From Ascidiimonas meishanensis (lineage in GTDB: Bacteria; Bacteroidota; Bacteroidia; Flavobacteriales; Flavobacteriaceae), in NCBI RefSeq assembly GCF_037782385.1, contig NZ_JBBEXD010000001.1, positions 682,001-746,000 on the forward strand: a stretch of 64,000 bases of DNA. The letters are read 5' to 3'. The first letter of the stretch is position 1; every line of letters starts with the position of its first letter. The notes beneath the pieces were generated by a model that saw only the letters and a list, made by a program, of their open reading frames with translations, did no database searches and was not told the origin of the DNA. Shown piece by piece: positions 29,255 through 38,707 of the stretch. The translations under genes were made by a program, and so were the position numbers.

Positions 29255-29755
29255 ATGGAAACTACTAAAAGTAGTATGGCTATTTTTATAGAATTCTTCA
29301 CGTTGCTTTTAATTGTCACCACGCTTATAATGGTAGTCTTCTATTATGGAAAACTCCCGGAAAAGATTCCTGTTTATTTTAATGAGGCTTCCGAAACTTC
29401 AAACATATTTGGATCTAAAAATTTGTTATGGATAGTTCCCATGGTAAGCGGAATTATAACAATACTCTTATCTTATTTAAATCAAAAGACTTGGTTATCT
29501 AGTTTTTTAATAAAAGTTGACAAGTTAAATGCTAAAAATCAGTATGACATATTCTTACCATTGATCCGGCATCTTATCTTTATGGTAAGCATTTATGGAG
29601 CATCCATTACCCTAAATGCAGTGCTGGAAATAGTAGATCATTCTTCTCCAACTTTAAAAAATGCGCATATTGCTTCCATTATCTTATTGACAGGAGTGTT
29701 ACTTTTTTATCTTTTTAAATCTATATTCAATAGAAAAAAAAGTGCGGTATCTTAA
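29255..29755 (+). CDS. DUF1648-domain membrane protein
   Basis: The start at 29255 gives 166 residues; a second ATG at 29225 would add ten. Residues about 25-75 are the DUF1648 domain (LPEKIPVYFNEASETSNIFGSK) flanked by four transmembrane segments. Family members are often linked to SdpI-like immunity or stress genes, but no such partner is seen here. Function unknown. Confidence 0.72.
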   Translation: METTKSSMAIFIEFFTLLLIVTTLIMVVFYYGKLPEKIPVYFNEASETSNIFGSKNLLWIVPMVSGIITILLSYLNQKTWLSSFLIKVDKLNAKNQYDIFLPLIRHLIFMVSIYGASITLNAVLEIVDHSSPTLKNAHIASIILLTGVLLFYLFKSIFNRKKSAVS

Positions 29756-29833
29756 AAATGAATAGCGTACACTATTCTTCAAAAGAAGGGTGCTCCAAAA
29801 AAGATAAGATATAAACTTTGAACTCAAAAAAAC

Positions 29834-30847
29834 ATGAAAAAAATAGTACAGATAGCGCCACTTGGTTTTCCTTGGAAAACGCAAGATCCTTTTCTTTTTT
29901 GTGCTTACCACAGAGATGAATATCCAAAGGGAAATGCTGAAATGGGAATTGACAGTTCATTCTTGAAAGGCAGAAATCTAGGTCAGGATTTTATAATTAA
30001 AGATGGATGGAGAATGTACCATGGTAAAAATGTTCCCGGTTTTCCTTACCATCCGCATAGGGGATTTGAAACCGTAACTATAAATAAAGAAGGCGTGGTA
30101 GATCATTCTGATTCACTTGGAGCGGCGGGTCGTTTTATGACCGGAGATGTGCAGTGGATGACTGCTGGAAAAGGCATTCAGCATTCAGAGATGTTCCCTA
30201 TGCTCTATGAAGAGAAAACCAATCCGTTAGAGATTTTTCAAATCTGGTTGAACCTTCCTAAAGTTTCCAAGATGGTGGCTCCGCATTTTAAGATGTTATG
30301 GAACGAAGAAATTCCAGTATACACGCATAAAGATACTTCTGGAAAAACTACCACCATTGAGATAATTGCAGGAAAAATACAACAGGTAAGAGCCATGAGT
30401 GCTCCACCCAATTCATGGGCTGCAACTCCTGAAAATGCTGTGGGAATTTATACGGTAAAAATGGAGGCAAATGCTGTCTGGACAATGGAAAAAACCAGTA
30501 AAGAGGCAAATCGTTCTATTTTTTTCTACAAGGGAAATGAAATACACATTGAAAATGAAAAAGTAGCCTCTCAACATCTTATTGAAGCACTGGCAGGGGA
30601 AGATCTTATCATTAAAAACGGTTCTTCTGATGCTTATTTTTTAATTCTAGAAGGAAAGCCTATTAATGAACCCGTTGTTCAACACGGGCCGTTTGTTATG
30701 AACACAGAAGAAGAAATAAGAACGGCTATGAAAGAATATGGTCAAACCCAATTTGGAGGCTGGCCGTGGCCAGAAACAGAAGTGGTGCATCCAAAAAAGA
30801 AAGGAAGGTTTGCTTTGTATGCAGATGGAACCGAAGAAAAAAAATAA
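29834..30847 (+). CDS. Pirin-family cupin protein
   Basis: A 337-residue double-cupin protein. The metal-binding motifs of pirin are visible: FPYHPHRGFETVTI (two His) and AGKGIQHSEMFPM (His and Glu). The second cupin (about 190-310) is less conserved, as usual. Bacterial pirins have quercetinase-like or redox-regulatory roles. No operon partner is seen, and the next gene is convergent. Confidence 0.88.
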   Translation: MKKIVQIAPLGFPWKTQDPFLFCAYHRDEYPKGNAEMGIDSSFLKGRNLGQDFIIKDGWRMYHGKNVPGFPYHPHRGFETVTINKEGVVDHSDSLGAAGRFMTGDVQWMTAGKGIQHSEMFPMLYEEKTNPLEIFQIWLNLPKVSKMVAPHFKMLWNEEIPVYTHKDTSGKTTTIEIIAGKIQQVRAMSAPPNSWAATPENAVGIYTVKMEANAVWTMEKTSKEANRSIFFYKGNEIHIENEKVASQHLIEALAGEDLIIKNGSSDAYFLILEGKPINEPVVQHGPFVMNTEEEIRTAMKEYGQTQFGGWPWPETEVVHPKKKGRFALYADGTEEKK

Positions 30848-30899
30848 GCTATTGCATTTACTAAATTGCTGGCAACCTCCAAATGCTTTGTCATACCTG

Positions 30900-32765
30900 T
30901 TACATACTCTTGCTTTTACCGTATTTTTTTGCAAAAGTATTCTTCTTATTTGCTAGTTGCTGGAGATTTCTATTTTGAGTAGAGCCAGAAGCATTTTGTC
31001 TATTTTTTGATGAATTCTGAACTACTGTGAAAGCCATTAAGGATGGTTTCTGGTACTTTTTCCCTAAAAATTCAACAGTGGCCAATTGCTTGGAAAGCAA
31101 TCCTTTAAAAACATCTTCAAGTTGTTCTTTTTCAACGGCATGCAAAGTAGTGGCTAATTTATTTTTTTGGGTATGCAGGTCTAATTCTGGAAGCACATCC
31201 TCTTTGTCATAATGCAAAAATAAATCATGTTTTGTTAAGGCTTCTTCCATCATTGCCTGATAGCATTCCAGATAGTTTTCTACTTCGCTACGGGTTACTA
31301 CTCCATGATCTGATAAGTAAGGTTCTGTAATGGCTCTAAATTTATTCATATCTAGTATCATTTTGCCACTGCTATCTTTTATAAGCTGATTTTGTTCGTT
31401 GGTTTTACAATACATTCTGGCAAATGCCTCTGCCAAATCTTTAGATACCGCATTAAATGAAAAATTAATATACCTCGTCTTTGACGGTAAACGATGTCTT
31501 TTTCCTGTAATTTTTATTTTATTTCGTATTCTATTTTCTGCATTTTCTAAAAACAAGCTATTGCAAAGACCTTGAACCTGTTCAATCTTTTCTGTATCTT
31601 GTAACAACGTCCCTAATGTTTTTTGGATTTTTTCTTCAACAGCTTCCCGTTCAATTATAGCATATAAGAGTTCTGAAATTGCCCCATCTTTTTTAAGTGC
31701 TAGCCCAATGGCAGTTTGTGTCAACAGACTTTTAACAGGAGTAGCACAATTACCCAAAGACATGGCCATTAAATATAAATTTTTATTCTCTTCAATACGC
31801 TTTGCTTTATCCTTAAACACTCCATCTATCAATTCTTTGGCTGCTGGCACATATACCTCCATGTCAAAAGGATTTTTAACTGGTACTTTTTCTAAAAACT
31901 CTTCTAATACCATCCTTCCCGATACGCTCAGAGCCGGACGATTAAGTTCATCATCTCCAAGCTTAAAACTTCCATATGTCAATGCCTTTAGCTTAGCTAA
32001 TACATCAGGAGCTTTAGCTCCGTACATTTTAGAAAGTACGGCGCTATAGTGTTGGTTTTCATCATTTGCAGTGCCACTAGTTAAAATTCTAACATGGTTA
32101 AAAGTAGTATTGATCCAAGAGAGCGTATCTTGAGATAATGGATTATTACTTAACTCTAGATGTAGCAGATTATTGGTTAGATTAGAAAGACTTTCAGGTA
32201 CGTATTGCAGTTGATTTTGATTCAAATACAAATGTCTTATTCTCAAAAGTCTCCCCATCTCTTCAGGAAGTGCTTCCAATTGATTACGTGAAACCTGAAA
32301 GAAGCTTAGGTTTGTTAAATTTCCAATACTAGCGGGTAGGGATTGAAGCATATTTCCAGCTACTTCTAATCTTAGTAAATTAGATAGATTTCCAATACTA
32401 ACCGGCAGTGTTTGCAGACTGTTCTGTCCCACATCTAAATATTTAAGCTCGGTTAAATTCCCTATGCTTTCTGGTAGGCTTTCAAGTTGATTATGGTTTA
32501 CTCGTAAAGTCGTTAAATGGTACAATTCACCTATGTTTTCAGGCAAATCTTGAAGGTGATTTCCCGTCAGATCCAATGTTTGGAGGTTCCTGATTTCTTT
32601 TATACTCGGAAGTAGCTCTGCCAGTTCATCTGAAGTTAATCCCAACATCTGAAGACCCAAAACCGGAGAACCTTGTACTTTGGCCATATATATAATTCCA
32701 AGAGCTTGTTTAAACTCTCTTCTATCACCAATTCCTTTGCATGGAATATTTCCCATAATTTTCAA
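30900..32765 (-). CDS. Leucine-rich-repeat protein with unrecognised helical C-terminal domain
   Basis: 621 residues without a signal peptide. Residues about 50-225 hold eight leucine-rich repeats of about 23 residues of the form LxxLxxLxVxxNxLxxLPxxIGNL. Residues about 230-600 are helical and charged, and the last 35 are Lys/Asn/Gln-rich. The LRR-plus-helical layout recalls secreted effectors such as IpaH-type ligases, but the CxD catalytic motif was not seen. An alternative start is MGNIPCKG three codons in. The neighbour at 33261 carries an eCIS cargo-like N-terminus, so an effector role is possible (inference). Confidence 0.75.
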   Translation of the reverse strand: MKIMGNIPCKGIGDRREFKQALGIIYMAKVQGSPVLGLQMLGLTSDELAELLPSIKEIRNLQTLDLTGNHLQDLPENIGELYHLTTLRVNHNQLESLPESIGNLTELKYLDVGQNSLQTLPVSIGNLSNLLRLEVAGNMLQSLPASIGNLTNLSFFQVSRNQLEALPEEMGRLLRIRHLYLNQNQLQYVPESLSNLTNNLLHLELSNNPLSQDTLSWINTTFNHVRILTSGTANDENQHYSAVLSKMYGAKAPDVLAKLKALTYGSFKLGDDELNRPALSVSGRMVLEEFLEKVPVKNPFDMEVYVPAAKELIDGVFKDKAKRIEENKNLYLMAMSLGNCATPVKSLLTQTAIGLALKKDGAISELLYAIIEREAVEEKIQKTLGTLLQDTEKIEQVQGLCNSLFLENAENRIRNKIKITGKRHRLPSKTRYINFSFNAVSKDLAEAFARMYCKTNEQNQLIKDSSGKMILDMNKFRAITEPYLSDHGVVTRSEVENYLECYQAMMEEALTKHDLFLHYDKEDVLPELDLHTQKNKLATTLHAVEKEQLEDVFKGLLSKQLATVEFLGKKYQKPSLMAFTVVQNSSKNRQNASGSTQNRNLQQLANKKNTFAKKYGKSKSM

Positions 32766-33260
32766 GGTTTTAGTTTAAATACCATCCTAATTAAATTTGA
32801 TTTTAATCAATCATAATTTTATGGTAAACAGTGGTTTACAATAACTTTTTGTAAATAAAATATATTCTTATCTTAATATGGAGTACCCTAAAACTTAGAA
32901 ACCCCCTAGCGTTTAAAATGCTATTTTTTAGTAGAAGTTTATACGCATTTAAAACACGGAATTACCCTTATTAAAAGCAGAAAATCATTTCCTACATAAC
33001 AGAGAGTAGTTATGGTTTTATCTAAGAGAAAAAACATTTATTTTTGGCGAGTTTGAATGATCTAAATTAGTTATTGATTAATCATTCTAGAAGAATAAAT
33101 TGAGAAGTATATAGGTATCTATACAAAAAAATAGCCTTTCAAGCCTTAGAAATCTCCTTACATCTTACGTGAAAATACCTGATTTCACTTTTTAACATGA
33201 GTAAACCATTCATTTTCATTAACTTTTATTTTTTGTATACAGTGCTAAATTTAAAAAAAT
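32766..33260. other. Divergent promoter region of the LRR and eCIS-cargo-like genes
   Basis: 495 bp between divergent starts, AT-rich. A TAAATTTA box close to 33245 could be the -7 element for the downstream gene. No gene or repeat was seen. Confidence 0.4.
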
Positions 33261-34541
33261 ATGAATGCCGAGAGTAAACAAGCGTTAGAAAATAAGAGCA
33301 CATTGGTGCCTAATGAGGCTTCCCAAAGGCAAAGGCAACACCAAAATAAAGCTGTTTCTCCATTTATAGATCATAGACGGCAAGCCATTACCCAAAGAAA
33401 TATACAGGAAATTGCGAATGATAGTTCTCAAATAAAACAATTAAAAGGACTTCAAAACATAGCTAATAACTATGCTCAAACTCAAAACAACCAACAAGCC
33501 ATTCAATTAAAACCCGCTACGGCAGTGGGGAGTACACATATAGTTCCTATGAATGGCAAATCACTCATGCGTGCAGAAAAAGGAGAATTTATCACTTCGG
33601 GAACCCCTCTTGATGTGGATCCTAATACGAGAGTAATTTCCAGGAGAGGGCCTAATCAGGAACTGGTTAAAGATTACGATACCAGAGGTGAACATATGTA
33701 CCGTTGGTATAAAATAGATGAATATAACGGTAACAATATTGCTGCTAACAATGAATATATTAGAGAGCATACATTTAAGTTCAATGAAAACAACAGCGAG
33801 CCAGAAAAAGCACATAAGAACCTAGATGCAAACCCAGATAAGCGGTCTCGACAAAGTCATGTTGCCATACGATATGATGTTTGGTTCAATAGCAATCGCG
33901 CTATTGATAGAACAGCACACATGGTGATGGAAGATTATAGTGCGCATCATCGCAAAGAGAACCCCATGTATGAATATACTTGGGGAGAAAATAAGGAGAT
34001 ACCAAGAGATAGTCCAATAGCAGAACCTACTCCCATGGGGGGTGATATTGAAGAAAGTAAGATTCATAAAGATAGCATAGAAATGTCTGGAGGACTGCCC
34101 AATGCTATGCATAAAGAATTACTTAGAAAACAAGAAAGCCATAAGGATAAAGAAGAAAGTATGAAGGGGCAAAAGCGATATGAAAGCTCAAAAACTAAAG
34201 GGAAATTCTTTATGAATCCACCCAAAAGTAATCCTGACGCTCAACCCATTCCGCGATTCAACAAGGTGAAATCAGTAGAAATATTAGTCACCATGGAAGA
34301 ATACAATATGTTAAAGGGTATGTATGAACTGCGAAGAAAAGGTGGTTTTTATTGTCTTTATAGAGAAGCAAGAACGGTTCATGGGTATGAATTGGCAACA
34401 AGATGCCTATCCTTTCTTGAAGATATTGCAATTAAACGTAAACAATTGGGTTTAAAACCCGGTCATGGTGCGGACGTTCTAAAAAAGTTTGCAGAATTAA
34501 ACAAGGTAACCAATGCGCATCAAGGAGAAAAAGATGTTTAA
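33261..34541 (+). CDS. Hypothetical protein with eCIS-cargo-like N-terminal motif
   Basis: 426 residues, no signal peptide. Residues about 32-80 read SPFIDHRRQAITQRNIQEIA followed by a QIKQLKGLQNIANN segment. This closely follows the motif FIDNRPEAxAQRKLQExANNSPQxKQLxALQxxANN that opens many DUF4157 and other proteins tied to extracellular contractile injection systems. The rest (about 90-426) is polar with many His and charged residues and no recognised toxin domain. No eCIS structural gene lies in the window, so delivery by such a particle is inference. The LRR gene is divergent, 495 bp away. Confidence 0.65.
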   Translation: MNAESKQALENKSTLVPNEASQRQRQHQNKAVSPFIDHRRQAITQRNIQEIANDSSQIKQLKGLQNIANNYAQTQNNQQAIQLKPATAVGSTHIVPMNGKSLMRAEKGEFITSGTPLDVDPNTRVISRRGPNQELVKDYDTRGEHMYRWYKIDEYNGNNIAANNEYIREHTFKFNENNSEPEKAHKNLDANPDKRSRQSHVAIRYDVWFNSNRAIDRTAHMVMEDYSAHHRKENPMYEYTWGENKEIPRDSPIAEPTPMGGDIEESKIHKDSIEMSGGLPNAMHKELLRKQESHKDKEESMKGQKRYESSKTKGKFFMNPPKSNPDAQPIPRFNKVKSVEILVTMEEYNMLKGMYELRRKGGFYCLYREARTVHGYELATRCLSFLEDIAIKRKQLGLKPGHGADVLKKFAELNKVTNAHQGEKDV

Positions 34542-35194
34542 TAGCAGACCTCATTAAAGCATTAATGTACCAATCGTACCACCGTCTGTTCTTAAACCAA
34601 GCTCCCTTTAATGCACCCGGTGTGAGCTAAAACGCAGCTGCCCGGTAACACATAATTGTAACTCTTCATAGGCTAAATCCTAATAAAATCAACATCATTT
34701 AGTGGTTATTATTCTCAACTATTTTATTTTACAAACAAATAAACCTAACCCCCCTTCTAAAAAAGGGACTATTAAAGAGCAAAGTGCTCATTTCTCAGAG
34801 ACACTCCCCCTATTTCGATAGAAATATCTGCTCATTTTAAAAAAAATTAAAAATTAATGTAACATTTTTAATTCATGTGCGACAAATAAAGTAGACAATG
34901 CCAAAAGAGTAGTTTCGGCTGAATAGAAAGACCCACTTACAGTTATCTTATTCGAAATATTCACAAGTATTGACTTCCAAAATTTTTACATTAAATACCA
35001 AAGATTAGAGCTGTTTTTCTTTTAATCTTTTCTTGATCGCGTAAATATTATTTGCAATTGTATTGATTTATAAGCTCGCAGCACTGTAAACTGCAAGCAG
35101 GAAAACTTGTGTTTAAATGGCAAATTATGGATCTATATAAACAACATTGAATACTAATAATTTTTATTAACTCTTAACTTAAAAACAGATATAT
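34542..35194. other. Intergenic region upstream of the TM2 pair
   Basis: 653 bp with a small hairpin near 34776-34788 (GAGCA and TGCTC) and otherwise only AT-rich sequence. The last 40 bp are the duplicated leader shared by both TM2 genes. Confidence 0.45.
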
Positions 35195-35452
35195 ATGGAA
35201 AACGAAACCGTTCAAATTGAAAATCAAACCATACAAACAGAACAAAAAAGCGACAAAAGCTTTCTCGTAATGATTTTATTATGCTTCTTTCTTGGAACCT
35301 TAGGAATACACCGATTTTATGTTGGCAAAATTGGTACTGGCATATTTATGCTCATCACCCTTGGAGGACTTGGAGTCTGGACCTTCATTGACTTGATCTA
35401 TATAATAACGGGTTCTTTTAAAGACAAAAATGGCCTTAAAATAAAGAATTAG
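35195..35452 (+). CDS. TM2-domain protein (copy 1)
   Basis: An 85-residue membrane protein: a Gln/Lys/Glu-rich N-terminus to about residue 25, then the TM2 domain with FFLGTLGIHRFYVGKIGTG and a second helix ending in TFIDLIYIITGSFKDKNG. The two helices joined by the HRFY(V/L)GK loop define the family, whose function in bacteria is unknown. It is nearly identical to the gene at 35568. Confidence 0.88.
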   Translation: MENETVQIENQTIQTEQKSDKSFLVMILLCFFLGTLGIHRFYVGKIGTGIFMLITLGGLGVWTFIDLIYIITGSFKDKNGLKIKN

Positions 35453-35567
35453 TAGTACCATAACAAAATCCCAAATACTAAAATATACATGATCAATCAC
35501 GAATGCAGGAAAAACAAAATTTAATACAAATACTTTTATTAATCCTTTAACTTAAAAACAGATACAT

Positions 35568-35825
35568 ATGGAAAATCACACCGTTCAAATTGAAAATCAA
35601 ACCATGCAAACAGAAGAAAAAAGCGACAAAAACTTTGTCGTGATGATTCTATTATGCTTATTTCTTGGAACATTAGGAGTACATCGGTTTTACGTGGGTA
35701 AAATTGGTACTGGCATATTTATGATCATCACCCTTGGAGGACTTGGAGTCTGGACCTTGATTGACTTGATCTATATAATAACGGGCTCTTTTAAAGACAA
35801 AAATGGCCTTAAAATAAAAAGTTAA
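35568..35825 (+). CDS. TM2-domain protein (copy 2)
   Basis: An 85-residue near-identical paralogue of the gene 373 bp upstream, with the HRFYVGKIGTG loop and identical ending up to the last residues (KIKS versus KIKN). The upstream leader (CTTAACTTAAAAACAGATA then ATG) is also duplicated, so the duplicated unit includes its ribosome-binding region. Differences are mostly conservative, which suggests both copies are maintained. Confidence 0.88.
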   Translation: MENHTVQIENQTMQTEEKSDKNFVVMILLCLFLGTLGVHRFYVGKIGTGIFMIITLGGLGVWTLIDLIYIITGSFKDKNGLKIKS

Positions 35826-36165
35826 CCATATGTAAGTAAGCATAAGGGGAGTTGCTGAACCTCCCTTTATGTTATAAACTTCTTCCATGCTAACAGAACT
35901 AATAAGCAACTAGGTTTTTACAATACTGGGGAAATTTTAACCATTTAAAGAGCTTTAAATAGACTCTAATGGAAATTTCAAATTCAAAATAGTTGGATAT
36001 GTTTCCGTCCAAGTTAATAGTTACAGGGATGTTCCCCACCAGCATCGTCTTGATTTTATTTTTTATTAACTAATAATCTAACCTCTTCACATACTTGCAA
36101 AAGACTCATATACTTGTATATGTATTTAAACTATTTCAAGCTGAGTTTATTGTTTGATACATCAT
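35826..36165. other. Intergenic region between convergent TM2 and LanC-like genes
   Basis: 340 bp. Besides the hairpin at 35841-35871 nothing was recognised. Confidence 0.5.
35841..35871. terminator. Weak hairpin after the TM2 pair
   Basis: CATAAGGGGAG (35841-35851) pairs with CTCCCTTTATG (35861-35871) with one mismatch; the T-run is poor. Confidence 0.45.
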
Positions 36166-37884
36166 TTAAGGAGCTACTAAAAACCTATCAAAAATAGCTT
36201 CTTCTACAATATCCAAAACCATTTTTTTTACCGATTGAAGTTCAGCATCTGTATTAATTTCAAACAGTGTTAAAAATTCTTCGATCACTTCTATTACCGT
36301 TACCGGATACTCAAACAAATCTAAAATGATATATTGATATTCTGAGAGTGACTTTTCATGTATATACGTTTTTCTTTTTGTATCGTATTGAGAAGTTACT
36401 TTTAATACTGCATAGTTAACAGAAGTATCTTTATTCATATTCTCTGTTGGATCAAACAAATCCATAAATAATTCAAACTCATCTACTATCCATTTCCATT
36501 TGGTTTTTACAAGTAAAAGATTCTTATTTAGTATTAATTCCGTATTTAATAAATGGGCTTCATCTAGCGTAAGAAATACATCTCTTTGCGCTACTTGCAC
36601 GAGGTCTTCCATTTCTAATAAAGCAAGACTCTTCATAGATTTTTGAAGTTTGATTTTTTTGTACTCCAAACGCAAAATATCCTTGAGTAGATTTGCACCG
36701 TGCATGTTAGCCTTTTTTAGAAGTGCTTTTGTGAAAAAGTAAAAAGATTTTAAAGGATTTGTCTTTTTATATAAATCCTCATTGTAATTAACACTAAATT
36801 CTTTAACAAGGTCTAGATTTAAGTTCTCAGCAATTTTTAAAGTAATAAAATACGGTACTCTTAAATGACTTCTTAAAACAGTAGCATACGCTATCACTGC
36901 CGGTTCTTTTAATGGTAAAACTTCTTGAAATAAAGGAGGAAAAACAATAGTATCACTGTTGTTTAATTGATGTATTAATTTTGTCTCAGATTTGGACAGA
37001 AGATGAGAATCCATATGTAATACCAAATTAATTTTTTTAAGTGCCTTTTTAAAACTTTTAAGGTATTTTTCATTATTTGTACACTCAAAAGCTTTTAAGC
37101 GCGTAAAAGCAATTCCAATAGCTCCGTTTTTAAAGCCAATATTGTCTCCTGGATTCGACAAATAATCGTACTCTTTATTTAGATATTTTTCTTTACGTAT
37201 ATGATGTTCTTTTAACGATGTGATTTTTTTTCTGTAATCGGGATAATTCTTGGTTTCTGCATTCCATAATGTATCCTCATAAGAAATTAATTTATCTGCT
37301 ATGATGTATAAAACAGGACTCTTAAAAAAAGTACCCAATTGCATAAAAACCAGAGCCATTCCAGAATTTCCTTCATATAATTCACAAAGAGGTGCTATAG
37401 CATGTTCTCCCGAAATGTATATGAGGCTCTCTTTTTGGTATGGAAATAAAGATGCTATAAAAGAATCCATCAAATTTTTTATATAAGAAAGCATCCATCC
37501 TTCTTTTAGATACGGAAAGGTATAAAGAAGTATTAACAGAAAGCCCGATTTACCATTTTCAAAACAATGATTTTTAACACCAGATCCCATAAAATTATGG
37601 GCTTCTTTTTGGTTCACAAATAAAGATAGAAAAGTAATATACTTCTTCTCTTCTGTTAGTAAATAAGACTGAATTAATATGTTAACTACTATTATTTTTT
37701 CTTCTATAGAAGTTTTCTGTTCGCTTAAAGATACCATGAAATCTAGTTGCTTTTGAAACTTTGCTGATTTCAATAGCTCTAAATTTTTCAGGAGCAAGTC
37801 ATCAAGAATCCCGATTAATTGTTTAGGTAGGTTTTTCTTTAAAAAAGAATTTCCTAAATCATTATTTTGAGTGCTTTTTATCAT
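36166..37884 (-). CDS. LanC-like protein with C-terminal PqqD/RRE-like domain
   Basis: 572 residues without a signal peptide. Three glycine motifs of the LanC alpha-toroid are seen: ENGKSGFLLILL (109-120), EGNSGMALVFMQ (171-182) and KNGAIGIAFTRL (253-264). The zinc ligands of real cyclases (the later C and the CHG motif) were not found. The last 70 residues, after SLSEYQYIILDLFEYPVTVI, have the helix-strand pattern of a PqqD-type RiPP recognition element. It diverges from three tandem GG-leader precursors, so leader binding and peptide maturation is the likely role. The fold assignments are from motif pattern only. Confidence 0.65.
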   Translation of the reverse strand: MIKSTQNNDLGNSFLKKNLPKQLIGILDDLLLKNLELLKSAKFQKQLDFMVSLSEQKTSIEEKIIVVNILIQSYLLTEEKKYITFLSLFVNQKEAHNFMGSGVKNHCFENGKSGFLLILLYTFPYLKEGWMLSYIKNLMDSFIASLFPYQKESLIYISGEHAIAPLCELYEGNSGMALVFMQLGTFFKSPVLYIIADKLISYEDTLWNAETKNYPDYRKKITSLKEHHIRKEKYLNKEYDYLSNPGDNIGFKNGAIGIAFTRLKAFECTNNEKYLKSFKKALKKINLVLHMDSHLLSKSETKLIHQLNNSDTIVFPPLFQEVLPLKEPAVIAYATVLRSHLRVPYFITLKIAENLNLDLVKEFSVNYNEDLYKKTNPLKSFYFFTKALLKKANMHGANLLKDILRLEYKKIKLQKSMKSLALLEMEDLVQVAQRDVFLTLDEAHLLNTELILNKNLLLVKTKWKWIVDEFELFMDLFDPTENMNKDTSVNYAVLKVTSQYDTKRKTYIHEKSLSEYQYIILDLFEYPVTVIEVIEEFLTLFEINTDAELQSVKKMVLDIVEEAIFDRFLVAP

Positions 37885-38025
37885 TATAATACTGAAAATT
37901 CAATCAATGAAGGTAGTTAAATTTTAAAGAGTAAAGTCTAAAAATAAAAGTAGTGAAAAGCTATTTACTTATATAAGTTATACGAATATAAAAAAAAGAC
38001 ATACGAATACCGTCAAATAAAGTAC

Positions 38026-38080
38026 AGTTACAAGTTTGACGTAACTTCTTAGTTTTCAGTTATATTATAACGTAACTTTA
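38026..38080 (+). promoter_or_regulatory. Promoter and two inverted repeats upstream of precursor 1
   Basis: Two related inverted repeats: AGTTAC, 9 nt, GTAACT (38026-38046) and AGTTAT, 8 nt, GTAACT (38058-38077). The second runs into a TAACTTTA -7-like box (38073-38080), 32 nt before the ATG. Confidence 0.6.
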
Positions 38081-38112
38081 AGGAGACAATAAATTCATTA
38101 AATCTTTAAATT

Positions 38113-38313
38113 ATGAAGAAAAAAAAGTTGAACGCAAAACTTACACTTAACAAGAGAAATGTAAGTGAATTAACCGATGCTTTAAATAACAATGTAAAAG
38201 GGGGAGGTACCTGGCAGTCTTGTGTGCCTTATTGTAATACATATTATTCATGTGGTTGCAACCCAAATACCAATTATTGGGATTGTACCCAGCAAGTGCA
38301 GTGTACAAACTAA
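38113..38313 (+). CDS. GG-leader cysteine-rich RiPP precursor 1
   Basis: A 66-residue peptide. The basic leader (residues 1-29, MKKKKLNAKLTLNKRNVSEL and following) ends at a glycine triplet (30-32), as in Bacteroidota double-glycine leaders. The 34-residue core has six Cys at 37, 41, 47, 49, 58 and 64, in the spacing C-x3-C-x5-C-x-C-x8-C-x5-C, with several Tyr, Asn and Thr. The leader is presumably cut after the glycines. Seven Ser/Thr in the core could be modified by dehydration or glycosylation. It is the first of three tandem copies, each with its own promoter. Confidence 0.88.
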   Translation: MKKKKLNAKLTLNKRNVSELTDALNNNVKGGGTWQSCVPYCNTYYSCGCNPNTNYWDCTQQVQCTN

Positions 38314-38338
38314 TTTAACAATGTAGTCAATTCAAAAA

Positions 38339-38376
38339 CAACGCCATGTGTGAAGGAATTTTCACACATGGCGTTG
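38339..38376 (+). terminator. Perfect 16-bp hairpin after precursor 1
   Basis: 38339-38354 pairs perfectly with 38361-38376 around a GGAATT loop, followed by a T-rich tail. The stem sequence differs from that after precursor 2, but pairing is kept. Confidence 0.88.
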
Positions 38377-38422
38377 TTTAATTTCGTATATTGTAGGTAA
38401 TTTATTCAAAAACACTTTTTTC

Positions 38423-38445
38423 AGTTACACCATAATGTAACATTC
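38423..38445 (+). promoter_or_regulatory. Promoter and inverted repeat upstream of precursor 2
   Basis: AGTTAC, 8 nt, GTAACA (38423-38442), running into TAACATTC (38438-38445), 35 nt before the ATG. Same layout as precursors 1 and 3. Confidence 0.55.
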
Positions 38446-38480
38446 AAAAGGAGTATATAATTAATTTAAATCTTTAAATC

Positions 38481-38681
38481 ATGAAGAAAAAAAAATTAAA
38501 TTCAAAACTTACGCTTAACAAAAGAAATGTAAGTGAATTAACAGATGCTTTAAATAACAATGTAAAAGGGGGAGGTACTTTTCAGTCTTGTGTACCGTAT
38601 TGTCAAACATATTATTCATGTGGTTGTAACCAAAATACTAATTTTTGGGATTGTACCCAGCAAGTGCAGTGTACAAACTAA
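38481..38681 (+). CDS. GG-leader cysteine-rich RiPP precursor 2
   Basis: A 66-residue paralogue of precursor 1, 368 bp downstream. The leader is nearly identical (one A-to-S change at residue 8) and the core differs at four positions (W to F at 34, N to Q at 42, P to Q at 51, Y to F at 55), all six Cys conserved. Aromatic swaps at otherwise fixed positions suggest that the core is under selection as a structured peptide. Confidence 0.88.
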   Translation: MKKKKLNSKLTLNKRNVSELTDALNNNVKGGGTFQSCVPYCQTYYSCGCNQNTNFWDCTQQVQCTN

Positions 38682-38707
38682 TATAGTAATGTAGTGAATT
38701 AAAAAAT

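Noticed and set aside
36166..37884. Calling this gene a bona fide lanthipeptide cyclase
   Set aside because: The zinc ligands expected for LanC catalysis were not found, and no dehydratase gene is nearby.
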